Assembly (NCBI RefSeq): GCF_001457435.1
Contig: NZ_LN881717.1
Location: 1,311,339 to 1,375,338, forward strand
Direction of reading: 5' to 3'
Length of the DNA stretch: 64,000 nucleotides
From: Actinobaculum massiliense
Lineage (GTDB): Bacteria > Actinomycetota > Actinomycetes > Actinomycetales > Actinomycetaceae
The notes under the pieces are model-generated. The model saw only the letters and a program-made list of their open reading frames with translations. It was not told where the DNA came from and ran no database searches. Shown piece by piece: positions 7,676-17,126 of this stretch (the stretch's first letter is position 1; every line of letters starts with the position of its first letter). The position numbers and the translations under genes are program-made.

Positions 7676-9943
7676 TTACTGCTGGTCAAACTCGTTTTTC
7701 AGTTGGAGGCCAAAAACCCTGATCCCGGATTTCATCTTTTTGCGGACAAAGCCGTGGTGTTCTACGGTGGCGTTGAAATCGACCATGGGACGCGCCCACC
7801 CGGAGGTGGACATCGCCCACGCCCGGTAGGTCTGGTACAAGTCCCCGGCCCGTTCCGACAGCCCAGGGTCGAGGTCGCAGTGGGCGTCGAGGAACTGGGC
7901 GAACCAGTTGTTCTCTTCCCGATACGCCGCTGATGCCTCCACCACTCGGGCCGGGGCCTTGAGGTGGTAGTTCTCGGCGTGGATGAGGTGCGCGCCCTCC
8001 ATAACCCAGGCCAGGATCGCCCCGCCTGCCTGCGTATAGAGGTAGTCGGCATAGTTCTTGATGTCGGACGTGCCTTCGATCTTGGCTTCGAAGGGGATGA
8101 CGATGAGCCTGCGCCAAATACCAGCATCCATCGCCCCCACCCTGGGCAGATGGTTGGTGTAGAGAATCAAGGTGTGCGAGGGGGTGAAGGCAAACGGTGC
8201 CTTGTATTTCTTCTCCGCGTAGATCTGGTCGGTGGAGGCGAGCTGTTTGACCACGGAGGTGGACATGCGCACGCCTTCTTCGGACTCGGCGGAGATGATG
8301 AGGCGTTTGCCTTTGGCCTCAGCCAGCTCCGGTTTGACGTTGCGCATCCCACCGATCGTGAGCACATCAGCGCTCATGTTGCCTGCGTAGGTGCCCAGCA
8401 CCCGGGCGATCGTGTTCCAGAACGTCGATTTGCCATTGCGACCATCCCCGTAAGCGATGACGAGCGCTTCGACGAACACTTGCCCGATCGCAGCCAAGCC
8501 AACGATGCGCTGCACATAGGCGATGAGCTCGGCATCGCCCTGGAAGAACACCTCGAGGGCTTCCTGCCACAGGTGCGCCCCGTCGATGCCAGGGTCGAGG
8601 CTGGTCTGCTTGGTCACCAGGTCCGCCGGGTCATGGTCGCGGCGCGATGCGGCTCCGTGGCGCAGATCGTAGGTGCCTGATGGGGTGTTGAGCAGATACG
8701 GGTCGGCATCGAGCTGCTCAGGTGTGGTCAGCAGCATGGGGCGGGCTTCTTTCAGGCAGTTGGTAATCCCGCGCGATTCGCGACGCTTGAGCGCGTAGGC
8801 CGCATAGGTTTTCGCGTCCTCGAATGCGGCGAACGCCTCTTGTTGGGCGGTGTTGAACATGGCCTGGGCTTTCGCCTTCGACATCGACGCCAACAACATG
8901 GCAGCCCCCGTGGCAGCGAGCTGGTCTTTGGCGTCTTCGAGCAGCTTGTGAGCCTCGGCCAGTTGGCGTTCGGTGAGCTCCTGGGCGACGGCTTGGGCTG
9001 CGGGAGCGGATTCGTACCAGACACCGTCGTAATAGACGAGCCAGTCGGTGGCCTCCGAGTAGCGCAGCGAGTCCGGATAGGCCTTGGTTAGGGCGTGGGC
9101 TTGGCCGACGTCGCTGTAATCGGCGGGGCGTACCGAATCCAGGCTCGCCTCAAAATCCTCTGGTGGCACATACCCGGGCTGGTTCTCGACCGTCTTGGCG
9201 AACCGGGTGGCCGACCTCCAGATCGACTCCACCTCTGCCTCGGGCAGCGGCGGGTTGCAGCGTGCGGCCTTGCGGTCAAACAAGTCGCGTGCCTCATCGG
9301 TCGTGCCGAGGCGAATCAGCAGCCTGCCAGCAAACCTCGACAAGGTGGCGTTACGCGAACCCTCCTCGATCGCCTGGGTGCCCTCATCCCACTGGGCGAA
9401 CACGTCCTCCTCCACCGTGTCGGCAAGCCAAGCGTCGATGGTGCGTTCACCCTCGACCACGGTGATCTGCGGATCATTGTGGCCGTAGATGAAGCGGCCA
9501 GCGTCGATCGCGTTCGGGTCGAAAAACACGAACCGGGCGGCGAGCTGCTTCTTCAGCCCCGCGTAGGCCTCAGCATCAGTTACGGGGTTAATTGGGAAGT
9601 AGACGTGGAAGCGGGGTCTGGGCGACTGGGCACCTTTGGTCCTCTGGTGGTTGCGGGAGGTGGCGGTCATCAACGCCACACCCGCCAGCCGCTCCGCCAG
9701 CGATGCCGGGGTGACCCATTCGGCAGCATCCTCGGTGTGGGAGTTGTCCACGTCCATCACCAAGCAGTTCGAGGTCACGAAACTGCCAGCCGAGCGCCTG
9801 CCACCCACGTACTCGGCAACCACATGATCCAACCGCGTAACCGCCTCCAGGTCGGCTGCCGTGGTCACGGTGTGCGGGTTCGGGTAGTGGGCGTTGTTCT
9901 GCTGACCTGCCACTTGCGCGGTGAACATCGTCATCGCCTTCAT
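7676..9943 (-). CDS. VapE/P4-type primase-helicase
   Basis: A 755-residue replication protein. The N-terminal primase-like part contains the acidic motif LVMDVDNSHTED near residue 65. A PriCT-like segment (EGSRNATLSRFAGRLLIRLG..DEARDLFDRKA) lies around 190-235. A D5/P4-type SF3 helicase follows, with Walker A YGDGRNGKST near 500, ISAESEEG and LYTNHLPRVGAMDAGIWRRLIVIPF. It would unwind and prime phage DNA. ATG follows GAGGAGG and overlaps the stop of the DUF4406-like gene. The right homologue is 54142-56403. Confidence 0.92.
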   Translation of the reverse strand: MKAMTMFTAQVAGQQNNAHYPNPHTVTTAADLEAVTRLDHVVAEYVGGRRSAGSFVTSNCLVMDVDNSHTEDAAEWVTPASLAERLAGVALMTATSRNHQRTKGAQSPRPRFHVYFPINPVTDAEAYAGLKKQLAARFVFFDPNAIDAGRFIYGHNDPQITVVEGERTIDAWLADTVEEDVFAQWDEGTQAIEEGSRNATLSRFAGRLLIRLGTTDEARDLFDRKAARCNPPLPEAEVESIWRSATRFAKTVENQPGYVPPEDFEASLDSVRPADYSDVGQAHALTKAYPDSLRYSEATDWLVYYDGVWYESAPAAQAVAQELTERQLAEAHKLLEDAKDQLAATGAAMLLASMSKAKAQAMFNTAQQEAFAAFEDAKTYAAYALKRRESRGITNCLKEARPMLLTTPEQLDADPYLLNTPSGTYDLRHGAASRRDHDPADLVTKQTSLDPGIDGAHLWQEALEVFFQGDAELIAYVQRIVGLAAIGQVFVEALVIAYGDGRNGKSTFWNTIARVLGTYAGNMSADVLTIGGMRNVKPELAEAKGKRLIISAESEEGVRMSTSVVKQLASTDQIYAEKKYKAPFAFTPSHTLILYTNHLPRVGAMDAGIWRRLIVIPFEAKIEGTSDIKNYADYLYTQAGGAILAWVMEGAHLIHAENYHLKAPARVVEASAAYREENNWFAQFLDAHCDLDPGLSERAGDLYQTYRAWAMSTSGWARPMVDFNATVEHHGFVRKKMKSGIRVFGLQLKNEFDQQ

Positions 9944-10383
9944 AGGGTGACCTCCTCAAAGTCGGCGTCGAAATAGGTAATGGGCAGCTCGAGGTGGTGG
10001 GCCCATTCGATCTCGGCGCGCATCCCTGCCGAGACGCGGGCCGTGTAGACCCAGATCGCCTCGCACTTGCTCAGAAGAATTCGGTTGAAAAACATCGCCA
10101 ACTCACGCTCACTCGCGTCGGTGTCGTCCATGAACTGCGGAAACAACAGGTGTGGTGCGAGCGGAATCTTGCGACGTGCCACCGCGTGAGCACACAACGC
10201 GCGAGCCAACTCCACGTTGTTCTCTGTGTCATCGGAGTACGGCGAGCAGATGTAGACCAAGGGCCGGTAGCCGTACTCGGCGCGTTGGAGATTCTTCAGC
10301 GCCTTGTACGCGGTGGGGTCTGGGTAGCCCTCCGTGTTGTGGGGCGAGAAACCCAGGTCGATGCCGGGAGCAGTCGTCGTCAT
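9940..10383 (-). CDS. DUF4406-like (nucleoside deoxyribosyltransferase-fold) phage protein
   Basis: A 147-residue protein with RPLVYICSPYSDDTENNVELARALCAHAV, LAPHLLFPQFMDD, and a Ser-Cys-Glu-Ala-Ile-Trp segment followed by SAGMRAEIEWA. This is the pattern of DUF4406/DUF7768-type proteins, distantly related to nucleoside deoxyribosyltransferases. Its substrate is unknown; nucleotide metabolism is likely. It overlaps both the antirepressor gene and vapE by 4 bases. The right copy is 53708-54145. Confidence 0.8.
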   Translation of the reverse strand: MTTTAPGIDLGFSPHNTEGYPDPTAYKALKNLQRAEYGYRPLVYICSPYSDDTENNVELARALCAHAVARRKIPLAPHLLFPQFMDDTDASERELAMFFNRILLSKCEAIWVYTARVSAGMRAEIEWAHHLELPITYFDADFEEVTL

Positions 10384-11146
10384 GCCGCACCGCCGTCCTG
10401 CTCGATGACCGGCAGCAGGCCGAACTGGTTCTTCAGCAGGTCGTAGACGAACAAGCGGCCCTTTTGGGTCCAGTACATGTGAGTGCGGGTCTTGCCTTCG
10501 TCGTACTCGTGGGTCTTGGACTGCGTGTAGCCCTGCTCGGCGAACCGGGCGTAGAGGAACCAGCGGCCGGACTGCCTGAACTGCACCCCGGCGTCGTGCA
10601 GCAGCAAGTTCAGCTTCTTGGCTGACAGGCCGTAGTCCTTGGCGATCTCGGTGATGGTCAGTAGCGAGTCCGACTGGAGCACGACGTCGTAGTAGGAGAC
10701 CTTCGGGGCGGCCTCGAGCAGGGCTTGCTCGGCGGCCAGCCGCTTGGCCCGCTCGGAGCGAAGCTGGATGATGGCGTGCTCGAGGAACTCGTCGTTGTCA
10801 AGAGCTCGTCGATGGCGTAGACGCCGTGGCGGCGGATGGTGGGCAGGACCTCGTTGACAACCCAGGCTTCGAAGTCTTGGGCTGCGGGGAGCTTGGAGGA
10901 GAAGATGAGCCGGTACAGGTCACCTTCGGTGATGAACCTGGCTTCTTGAGTGCGACCGAGCGCATCCGTGATGGGGTGGTGAAACGCCACCCCACGTCCA
11001 TGCTGCTTGATGGCGTTAACTGGATCTTTGTACCCCAAGGCGGTGGCCACATCGCGGCCACAGAAATACACCTTGTCCTCATGCTCGACAGTTCGGATCG
11101 TTCCAAAGGCATCGTTGGTGAATACCTGAAGATCTCTCGTAGCCAT
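10380..11146 (-). pseudogene. Antirepressor (BRO-N + KilAC), frameshifted
   Basis: The N-terminal frame (start 11146) encodes a BRO-N domain (VFTNDAFGTIRTVE, FCGRDVATALGYKDP, FITEGDLYRLIFSSKLPAA). The C-terminal frame (from about 10800) encodes a KilAC domain (MLQSDSLLTITEIAKDYGLSAKKLN). They are one gene: the intact right copy (52947-53711) reads straight through. The break is at about 10799-10801, where CTCTTGACAACGACG would restore the frame as CTCTTGGACAACGACG, i.e. one lost G. Antirepressors free lytic genes from repressor control, so this copy is probably dead. Confidence 0.9.
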
Positions 11147-11309
11147 GTCTGGCTCCTTCTAAGAGCCAGGATTGACGTGAATTCCAGCAAGCCACGGGTG
11201 CGGCCGCGTCGGGCTCTCACGCATACGCCCCTGAGCGCGCAAGAATCCGGACACCCGGGTCTTGCTGAAATACTCAGGCCACTCGCTCACATGAGAAGCT
11301 GGAGCGGTG

Positions 11310-12131
11310 ATGCAGTCCGATTCTTTCTCCCAACGCTCGACTATCCGCAGTATTGCGAATGTCCTGGCAAGTACCGATTTGCCGGGCCTAAGCGGAAGCC
11401 AAATCGACGAGCTTCTCCTCGACATTGGTGCGCCACCGCGTGTTGCCGGGAGTAAGCGAGAAGGACTGTTTGGCGCGCTTACGGAAGGAATGTCCGCAGC
11501 GCAAGCAGGTCAACTCACTCGTGAGTTCATAACGACTGCGATGAGCCCGGCACGGCATACCACCGATCGTCAGCGTTGGAATGATTTGCGCCGCTTGCTC
11601 AACAAGGTGCTGGCGACCGAAGGATGGCATATCGACGATGCTGGCGAGTTGACCCAACTCGCTGAGGCGGCACGCACATTCGATGATATCGAGCGTCTTA
11701 CCAGCTCTCTCGTGGAGGAACTTCAGCGGCGCGGTACCCACGAACGCCTAATGGAGTATTGCAGCCAAGAACTGATCGCGGAGTCTCTGTTCCACGCGAT
11801 ATCCGAGGCAGCCAAGTCGATCCCTGACCGCATCCGTATCCTTACTAGCTTGACCGACGATGGTCAGGAGTTGTTCGACGCAGCTTTGGGAACAAACAAT
11901 TCTGCCCCTAAGCTCGTGATTAATAGCTTTTCCACGGAGTCGGAAAAATCAGAGCACAAGGGTTTTAAGAACCTGCTTATAGGGATCCACGGGCACTATC
12001 GCAATCCCCGCGCTCACAAAACCCGACTAGGTAGTGAGGAAGGTAAACATGACTTCCTCGATGCCTTCAGCTTGTTCTCCTATGTCCATCGTCGCCTCGA
12101 TTCCGCCCAGCGATATCAGTCCTTCATGTAG
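11310..12131 (+). CDS. TIGR02391 (Ymh-like) HEPN-type abortive-infection candidate
   Basis: A 274-residue protein, opposite in strand to the prophage around it. The C-terminal third matches the TIGR02391 pattern: ESLFHAISEAAKSIPDRIRI..LTDDGQELFDAAL, a hydrophobic GFKNLLIGIHGHYRNPRAHK, and a final LFSYVHRRLDSA. The RNPRAH segment is an R-x4-H motif as in HEPN ribonucleases. The N-terminal 140 residues are helical and unassigned. ATG at 11310 follows GGAG. The 3' end overlaps the polymerase gene tail-to-tail by 16 bases. An exclusion or defence cargo gene is likely; the activity is inferred. Confidence 0.75.
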   Translation: MQSDSFSQRSTIRSIANVLASTDLPGLSGSQIDELLLDIGAPPRVAGSKREGLFGALTEGMSAAQAGQLTREFITTAMSPARHTTDRQRWNDLRRLLNKVLATEGWHIDDAGELTQLAEAARTFDDIERLTSSLVEELQRRGTHERLMEYCSQELIAESLFHAISEAAKSIPDRIRILTSLTDDGQELFDAALGTNNSAPKLVINSFSTESEKSEHKGFKNLLIGIHGHYRNPRAHKTRLGSEEGKHDFLDAFSLFSYVHRRLDSAQRYQSFM

Positions 12132-13006
12132 AAATCACACACGTACCCGTCTGCCGCTAGCGGCAACCCCGCTGCCCAGTCAGGCGTAATGGCCATCAGT
12201 TTGCAGATCTCGTCCACGGTGGCCGTGGCGGTCTCCACCACGATCTCGTCGTGGACGTGCATGACGATCCTGTGCCCAGCGCGATCGACCTGGTGCATGC
12301 CGAAAGTGAGCAGGTCTCGGGCGACGGCTTGGACGATGTTCTCGGTGAGTTTCCCACCGTAGGTTTCCAACTGGCCCCACTTTCGACCCGTCGTGATGCC
12401 CTCGTGCGTGATGGCAGTGCCACCGAACCTGTTCTCACCCAGCTTGGGTTTCACATAGGCCAGGCGACGTCCGGAGGGCAGTCGGACGAACATGATCCCG
12501 GACTCCACGGTGAAGGTCAGCGCACCAACACCGGTCGGCTGGCGGGTAGAGATGGCCTCGATGGCGGCGGCGTTGATGTCCGCCCACAGCTGCACCACGC
12601 TGGGGTTGGCTGCCCGCCACGCATCGACCAGCGGCTGGAGCTCGGATTCAGCCAGCCCCATCCGCAGCGCCCCCATAGCTTTCAGGGCACCGACGCCGCC
12701 TTGATAACCACAGGCGAGCACTGCGATCTTGCCCTTCTGACGCAACCCACTGTTCACGCCATGCTTGTCGACGGGGACACCGAACATGCGGCTCGCGGTC
12801 TCGCAGTACAAATCTTTCCCGTCACGGAAGGCCTGAAGCGTGGTGGCCTCGCCTGCAAGCCAGGCGATGACTCGCGCCTCGATCGCGGAGAAGTCGGCCA
12901 CCACGAACCGGTGCCCGTCGGCGCGGATGAAGTTGCGTACGGAGCGCAGGGTGAACGGCCAGCGGTCGTTCTCGTTGATGTGGAAGACGAGCTTGTAATC
13001 GGACAT
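12116..13006 (-). pseudogene. Phage DNA polymerase A, C-terminal part fused to a DsrE-like N-terminus
   Basis: From about residue 28 the 296-residue frame is the palm/fingers of a family A polymerase: motif A VVADFSAIEARVIAWLAGE, finger region LRQKGKIAVLACGYQGG, motif C MHVHDEIV. The intact right copy (45399-47366) is 655 residues, so the exonuclease and about half of the polymerase are missing. Residues 1-27 (MSDYKLVFHINENDRWPFTL..) do not belong to polymerase and look like the start of a DsrE-family protein. A deletion or recombination join is therefore near 12,925. Confidence 0.85.
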
Positions 13007-13268
13007 TCTTTTCCCCTTCGAAAATCCCGGCGTGTGCCGGTTGTCACCTGATTATTCTTCTGGTGCTCACACTACAATGTCCGCGGAGTATTTTCACGTC
13101 AAGATAAAGCCTTACCCTATCGGTTCTAGCGGGTGCCCGTGCGTCCGCCTGCCCGGCCCTCGTGTTCACGACGCCCGAGCCGCCCTGTCCGCCTGCGGGA
13201 TCGCCTTGCCTTCACCCACCCCACAAGCGGCCTGGCTGCCGTGACGCAAAAGCTTTCGAGGTGGTGCC
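13007..13268. other. Intergenic stretch, nothing recognised
   Basis: About 260 bases upstream of the DsrE-like/polymerase fusion. The part near 13,010 is the presumed 5' leader of the DsrE-type gene fragment. I see no RNA gene, repeat or convincing reading frame. Confidence 0.5.
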
Positions 13269-13565
13269 GTGGCGAATCAACACGCGTTCGCCTTGCTGGC
13301 GGCTCGCAACCCGGTCATGAAGGTGCTGGGCGCGGTGCTCGGGATCGTACTGACCGGCGTCGTCCTGTACTGGGTGTGGTTCGCCCTTGCGACGTCGACC
13401 AGAGCAGTGGCGACCAGACGGCGTTTGTGTGCGACCCCGTCAGCCAGACCGGCGGGAAGAACGGCATCCTTCTGGTCGGCGACGGCATGGGCGACCAGGA
13501 GATCACCGCGGCCCGCAACTACGCGGTCAGCAACGGAAACAGATCGCCATCCTCCCCAAGGTGAG
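13269..13565 (+). pseudogene. Alkaline phosphatase remnant
   Basis: One frame (about 13410-13545) reads GGKNGILLVGDGMGDQEITA then ARNYA, the metal-binding N-terminal signature of alkaline phosphatases. The GTG-initiated frame from 13269 holds a possible signal anchor (VLGAVLGIVLTGVVLYWVWFAL) in a different phase, so at least one frameshift separates them. The sequence stops before the catalytic serine region. It is a short remnant of an exported phosphatase. Confidence 0.65.
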
Positions 13566-13862
13566 AGCATCTAGAACCAATCCTTGACGATCGCTATGTG
13601 ATCTTATGCTCACTGACAAAACGCCCGTAGGGGAGAGTACCCCTCAACGCCTTGCTGTTCAATTGTTGGCCGCCTCGGATATGCGAAATCCGCGCAGTGT
13701 CGAAAGCAAGAAAAGTGCAGTATCCTAGATGCGAATGCTGTTAACTCCTTTACAAACCTGCCGACCCCGAGCCTGCGAGGCCGGCGGTGGAGAGTGTTCT
13801 TGCGCGCCGCCCCGTCCTCCGGCTGCCGCTGAAGTCATATAGAAGATTGGAAGGACTTAGGG
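13566..13862. other. Leader region of the adhesin gene
   Basis: About 300 bases with no gene I can support. A TATCCT hexamer at about 13720 and an AT-richer stretch could hold the adhesin promoter. A ribosome-binding GGAAGGA sits directly before the ATG at 13863. Confidence 0.4.
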
Positions 13863-16800
13863 ATGGATTTATCTAAAGCTTCGACACCGGGAAGGCGCTT
13901 TTTGCGTGCCCCGAGTGCTGCACTGACAGCCCTCGCCTTAACTCTGGGCGCATCTGCCGGATCCAGCCTCGTGACGGCCTCACCGGCGTCCGCGTCAACC
14001 TTCACCGGCGGCATCCGAGACACGTCCGGCGCGGTGGAGAAGGACGCCCAGAAGGCTTCCGACCTCCCGGCTGGATCGTGCGTTGTCTATGAAAGCACTC
14101 CGGACGGCAGCCAGGCGGGTTTCACGTGGAAGACGTTGGAGCCAAGCGCAACGAGCCCGTCGAAAACCCTATGGGGCGTGAGTGTGTCTTTTGATAACTC
14201 GAAAGATCGCACATTCGCTGATTGGAGCTTCACCAATTCGGGTCTACTTGGCGGCGTTCTGGATGTCGGCGAGCTGCCCTCCATGGAAGTCGGTCAGACC
14301 TTCCTTGACAAGAACGTCACCCACAAGGCTGACGAGAACATTGAGATTACTGCGGCCGTCCGCCAACGAAACGTTAATATCTATGCAGAGCTGACCGAGG
14401 AGAAAATCAAACAGTTCGCCTCGGCCACTGCCGATAACCCTGTGCGTTACGGTTGGCAAAGTAACTACAAGAAAGGGAACCCGACCGGACCGTATGCCTC
14501 GCAAGGTAACAGTGCTGGATTCAGCGCTATCGTAAACCCGTGGCCGAGCGAGAACATCGAATGTAACCCGATCACGGTGTCGTGGGAGTCTTTCGAGAAG
14601 CACGTTATCGTCCCTGGTGTGGAAACCAAGGTCGGTAAGATCAACGTTCCTGCTGTCAAGGGCGAAGGCACGGACGATTCGATGTCTCGCATGGTCGTGG
14701 AGGCCTACGACGGCAACGGTAAGTTCATCGGCACCACCGACCCGGCAGCGTCCGGCGGTACGCAGAACCTGCGTATCGACGAAAAGACCGGCGAGATCTA
14801 CTTCACCTGGCCTGAGTATCGCGGTACCGACTTGGCCACTGACAAGAACGTGAGCTTCTCCGTTCTGGCTAAGCCACGTACCGTGGACCAGCTCCAGGCT
14901 GCTGACAAGAACAACAATCTCTATGGCGAAGGCAAAGTCTTCGACAGCTCTAATTCGCTGACTCGCTACAACAAGGCGAACGTCATCGACTCGAAGGCCT
15001 TCTCCCTGGATGACACGGAGTACCACTCCCCGAAGTACGACAAGACCGAGGCTTCGATCATCTCCGGCGTCGATAGCGCTACCGGCCCGATTGCGACCGA
15101 GCCGCAGAAGGTCACCTTCACCCAGACCGCTGACCTGATTAAGGAACTGGCAAAGAAGAAGGGCGACGGCGGCTTCGAAGCTAAGGTCACCCTCGACGAG
15201 AGGTACGTCTACGAGGGCTGGACCGTGGAGATGGACGAGGACTACAACGTCACCGTCACCGCCCCGGAGAATCCGCGTCCGGGCACCTTCGCGCGCCCTG
15301 TTATTACAGTGGAGTACTCCAACGGCTCCACTGACAAGCTTGAACTGCTCGTCGTTGTTGACCCGAACAACACCCAGGTCACCGACCTCGTACGCCCGGG
15401 TCTGACGAAGGGCACGATTGGCGACGAGCTGACCGCCCAGGTGGGCACGAAATCCATCATGAAGGGCTACAAGCCGGTTCACCCGGCTAAGTTCGAGATC
15501 GATGAGTCCACCGTTCCTGAAGGCTGGACTGTCACTATCGATGAGACCGGCAAGGTCACTGCGAAGGCCGACGACACCGTGGCGCCGGGCACCATCATCA
15601 CCCCGAAGGTGAAGGCAACCTACCCGGACCAGACCACGGACGAAATCGAGACCCAGTTCCAGGCGATCGTTGACATCAAGATCCCGACCTACGGCACGGT
15701 GACCAATAAGCCAAGCGCCAAGGTCACTCTCAAGCCTGAGGTTCCAGAGCGCGGCCTGAGTGGTAACACGAGCGATGAGGCGCCGAAGCGCTACACCTTC
15801 AAGGAAGGTAAGACCGAGTACACCGTCGAAGATGAGAGCGGTAAGTGGACCGTCAAGATTGATGAGACCACTGGTGAAATCACCACGACCATTCCTCGGA
15901 CCGCTCCAGAGGGCTACATCCTGAACGTGCCGGTTCTTGCCTACTACGACAACGTTGACAAGCCGCAAGAGGTCAAGGGCACCGTGGTCGTTCTGAAAGG
16001 CGATATCAACGCGTCATACGACGTGCAGACCACCGGCCCGAACCAGGCTGTGAACCACAACGTTCAGGACGCCCCTAAGGGGTCGAAGTTCTCGTTCGGT
16101 AAGGATGAGAACGACCAACCGATCACCGAGCAGGAGGTTGACGGCTGGAAGTACAAGGTCGACCCGAACACCGGTGTCGTCACTTCTACCCCTCCGGCAG
16201 ATGCCAAGCCGGGTGACAGCAAGACCATCAACGTCACTGTTGAAACCCCAGACGGTTCAACTCCGTTGGTGCCTGTCACCACCGTGGTGAAGCTAACCAA
16301 CAGCTGGGAAGCTGAGCCGACCTACCCTGTAGAAACGGTCTACCCGGGCGAGACCGCGACGCTACCAGTTGCTCTGGAAAAGCCAGACAACGTCAACGTC
16401 GCAAAGGAAAACCCCTACAAGCTGGGTGAAATTCCGGCCGGCTGGGATGCCCGCATTGACGAGAACGGCCAGGTAACCGCAACCGCACCTGCGGATGCAA
16501 AGCCGGGCGACCAGGTCAAGATTCCCGTCACCGTTTCCTACGAAGACGGCTCCACGGATAGCGCTTACGCAGTGGTGAACGTTGTTGACGTTCCTACCCG
16601 TGAAGTTCCGTTCAAGGTCGAATACAAGTACGACGACACCATCCCTGCCGGCGAGTACAAGGTTGAGACCAAGGGCGAGCCGGGCTCAGAAAAGCAGAAC
16701 AAGGACGGCAGCTGGGAGCAGACCAAGGCGCCGGTGAACGAGGTCGTCATCGTCGGCACTAAGCCTGCTAAGAGCGCCAAGGAAGTCACGTGGACGGTTC

Positions 16801-17126
16801 CGATCCCGTACCCGACCGAGGTTCGCGAGAACCCGGACCTGAAGCCTGGTGAAACCCGGGTTGTTCAGGAAGGTGAGAACGGCGAGAAGACCTATACCGC
16901 TAAGTTCACGGCCGAGGGCGATAAGGCTGAGGTAGCCGAGGAGAAGACCACCAAGGAGCCTGTCAAGCGGATCGTTGAGTACGGCCCCGGCCTAGCTCCG
17001 AGCGAGCTGGTGACCAAGGTCGAGAGGCCTGTTCCGTTCGAAACCGCGATCGTCTTCGACAACACCCTGGAAGAAGGTCAGCAGAAGGTTGTGATCAGAA
17101 GGGTGAACTTGGTACCGAGGTTGTGA
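13863..17126 (+). CDS. LPxTG surface adhesin, N-terminal part (Rib/YPDG-like and G5 repeats), frameshifted
   Basis: 1087 codons. Residues 1-45 are a signal peptide (basic start, ALTALALTLGASAGSSLVTA, AxA-type end). An unassigned N-terminal domain to about 390 may be the ligand-binding head. Several Rib/YPDG-like beta modules follow (EGWTVEMDEDYNVTVTAPE, VKATYPDQTTDEIET, VTVSYEDGSTDSA), then G5 domains (VPFETAIVFDNTLEEGQQ). Reading ends at a TGA at 17124-17126, but the G5 pattern continues without a break in the next frame (GELGTEVVTST), with the shift near 17094-17098. With the frame restored the product is about 1485 residues, anchored by the 3' part. It may be a real phase-off state, decay or a sequencing error. 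Confidence 0.85.
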   Translation: MDLSKASTPGRRFLRAPSAALTALALTLGASAGSSLVTASPASASTFTGGIRDTSGAVEKDAQKASDLPAGSCVVYESTPDGSQAGFTWKTLEPSATSPSKTLWGVSVSFDNSKDRTFADWSFTNSGLLGGVLDVGELPSMEVGQTFLDKNVTHKADENIEITAAVRQRNVNIYAELTEEKIKQFASATADNPVRYGWQSNYKKGNPTGPYASQGNSAGFSAIVNPWPSENIECNPITVSWESFEKHVIVPGVETKVGKINVPAVKGEGTDDSMSRMVVEAYDGNGKFIGTTDPAASGGTQNLRIDEKTGEIYFTWPEYRGTDLATDKNVSFSVLAKPRTVDQLQAADKNNNLYGEGKVFDSSNSLTRYNKANVIDSKAFSLDDTEYHSPKYDKTEASIISGVDSATGPIATEPQKVTFTQTADLIKELAKKKGDGGFEAKVTLDERYVYEGWTVEMDEDYNVTVTAPENPRPGTFARPVITVEYSNGSTDKLELLVVVDPNNTQVTDLVRPGLTKGTIGDELTAQVGTKSIMKGYKPVHPAKFEIDESTVPEGWTVTIDETGKVTAKADDTVAPGTIITPKVKATYPDQTTDEIETQFQAIVDIKIPTYGTVTNKPSAKVTLKPEVPERGLSGNTSDEAPKRYTFKEGKTEYTVEDESGKWTVKIDETTGEITTTIPRTAPEGYILNVPVLAYYDNVDKPQEVKGTVVVLKGDINASYDVQTTGPNQAVNHNVQDAPKGSKFSFGKDENDQPITEQEVDGWKYKVDPNTGVVTSTPPADAKPGDSKTINVTVETPDGSTPLVPVTTVVKLTNSWEAEPTYPVETVYPGETATLPVALEKPDNVNVAKENPYKLGEIPAGWDARIDENGQVTATAPADAKPGDQVKIPVTVSYEDGSTDSAYAVVNVVDVPTREVPFKVEYKYDDTIPAGEYKVETKGEPGSEKQNKDGSWEQTKAPVNEVVIVGTKPAKSAKEVTWTVPIPYPTEVRENPDLKPGETRVVQEGENGEKTYTAKFTAEGDKAEVAEEKTTKEPVKRIVEYGPGLAPSELVTKVERPVPFETAIVFDNTLEEGQQKVVIRRVNLVPRL

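Larger units (their letters stand above)
1..12928 (-). mobile_element. Left prophage (early half, truncated at its early end)
   Basis: A continuous minus-strand block of phage replication and packaging genes. The order matches the right prophage gene for gene: polymerase, antirepressor, DUF4406-like, VapE, VRR-NUC, SNF2 helicase, late-regulator-like, HNH, small terminase, MetK. It runs off the window at position 1, before large terminase or structural genes. Its early end is abrupt: the polymerase gene is cut and fused to a foreign N-terminus near 12,925, and the DUF2800/DUF2815/sigma-like genes seen in the right prophage are missing. The frameshifted antirepressor and cut polymerase indicate a decaying, non-inducible prophage. 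Confidence 0.9.

Noticed and set aside
11159-11425. 88-codon minus-strand frame
   Set aside because: It overlaps the start of the TIGR02391 gene, has no good ribosome site and no recognisable pattern.
14244-15968. 574-codon open frame on the minus strand
   Set aside because: It is antisense to the adhesin repeats. Its leucine/valine/arginine-rich pattern mirrors the repeated beta modules.
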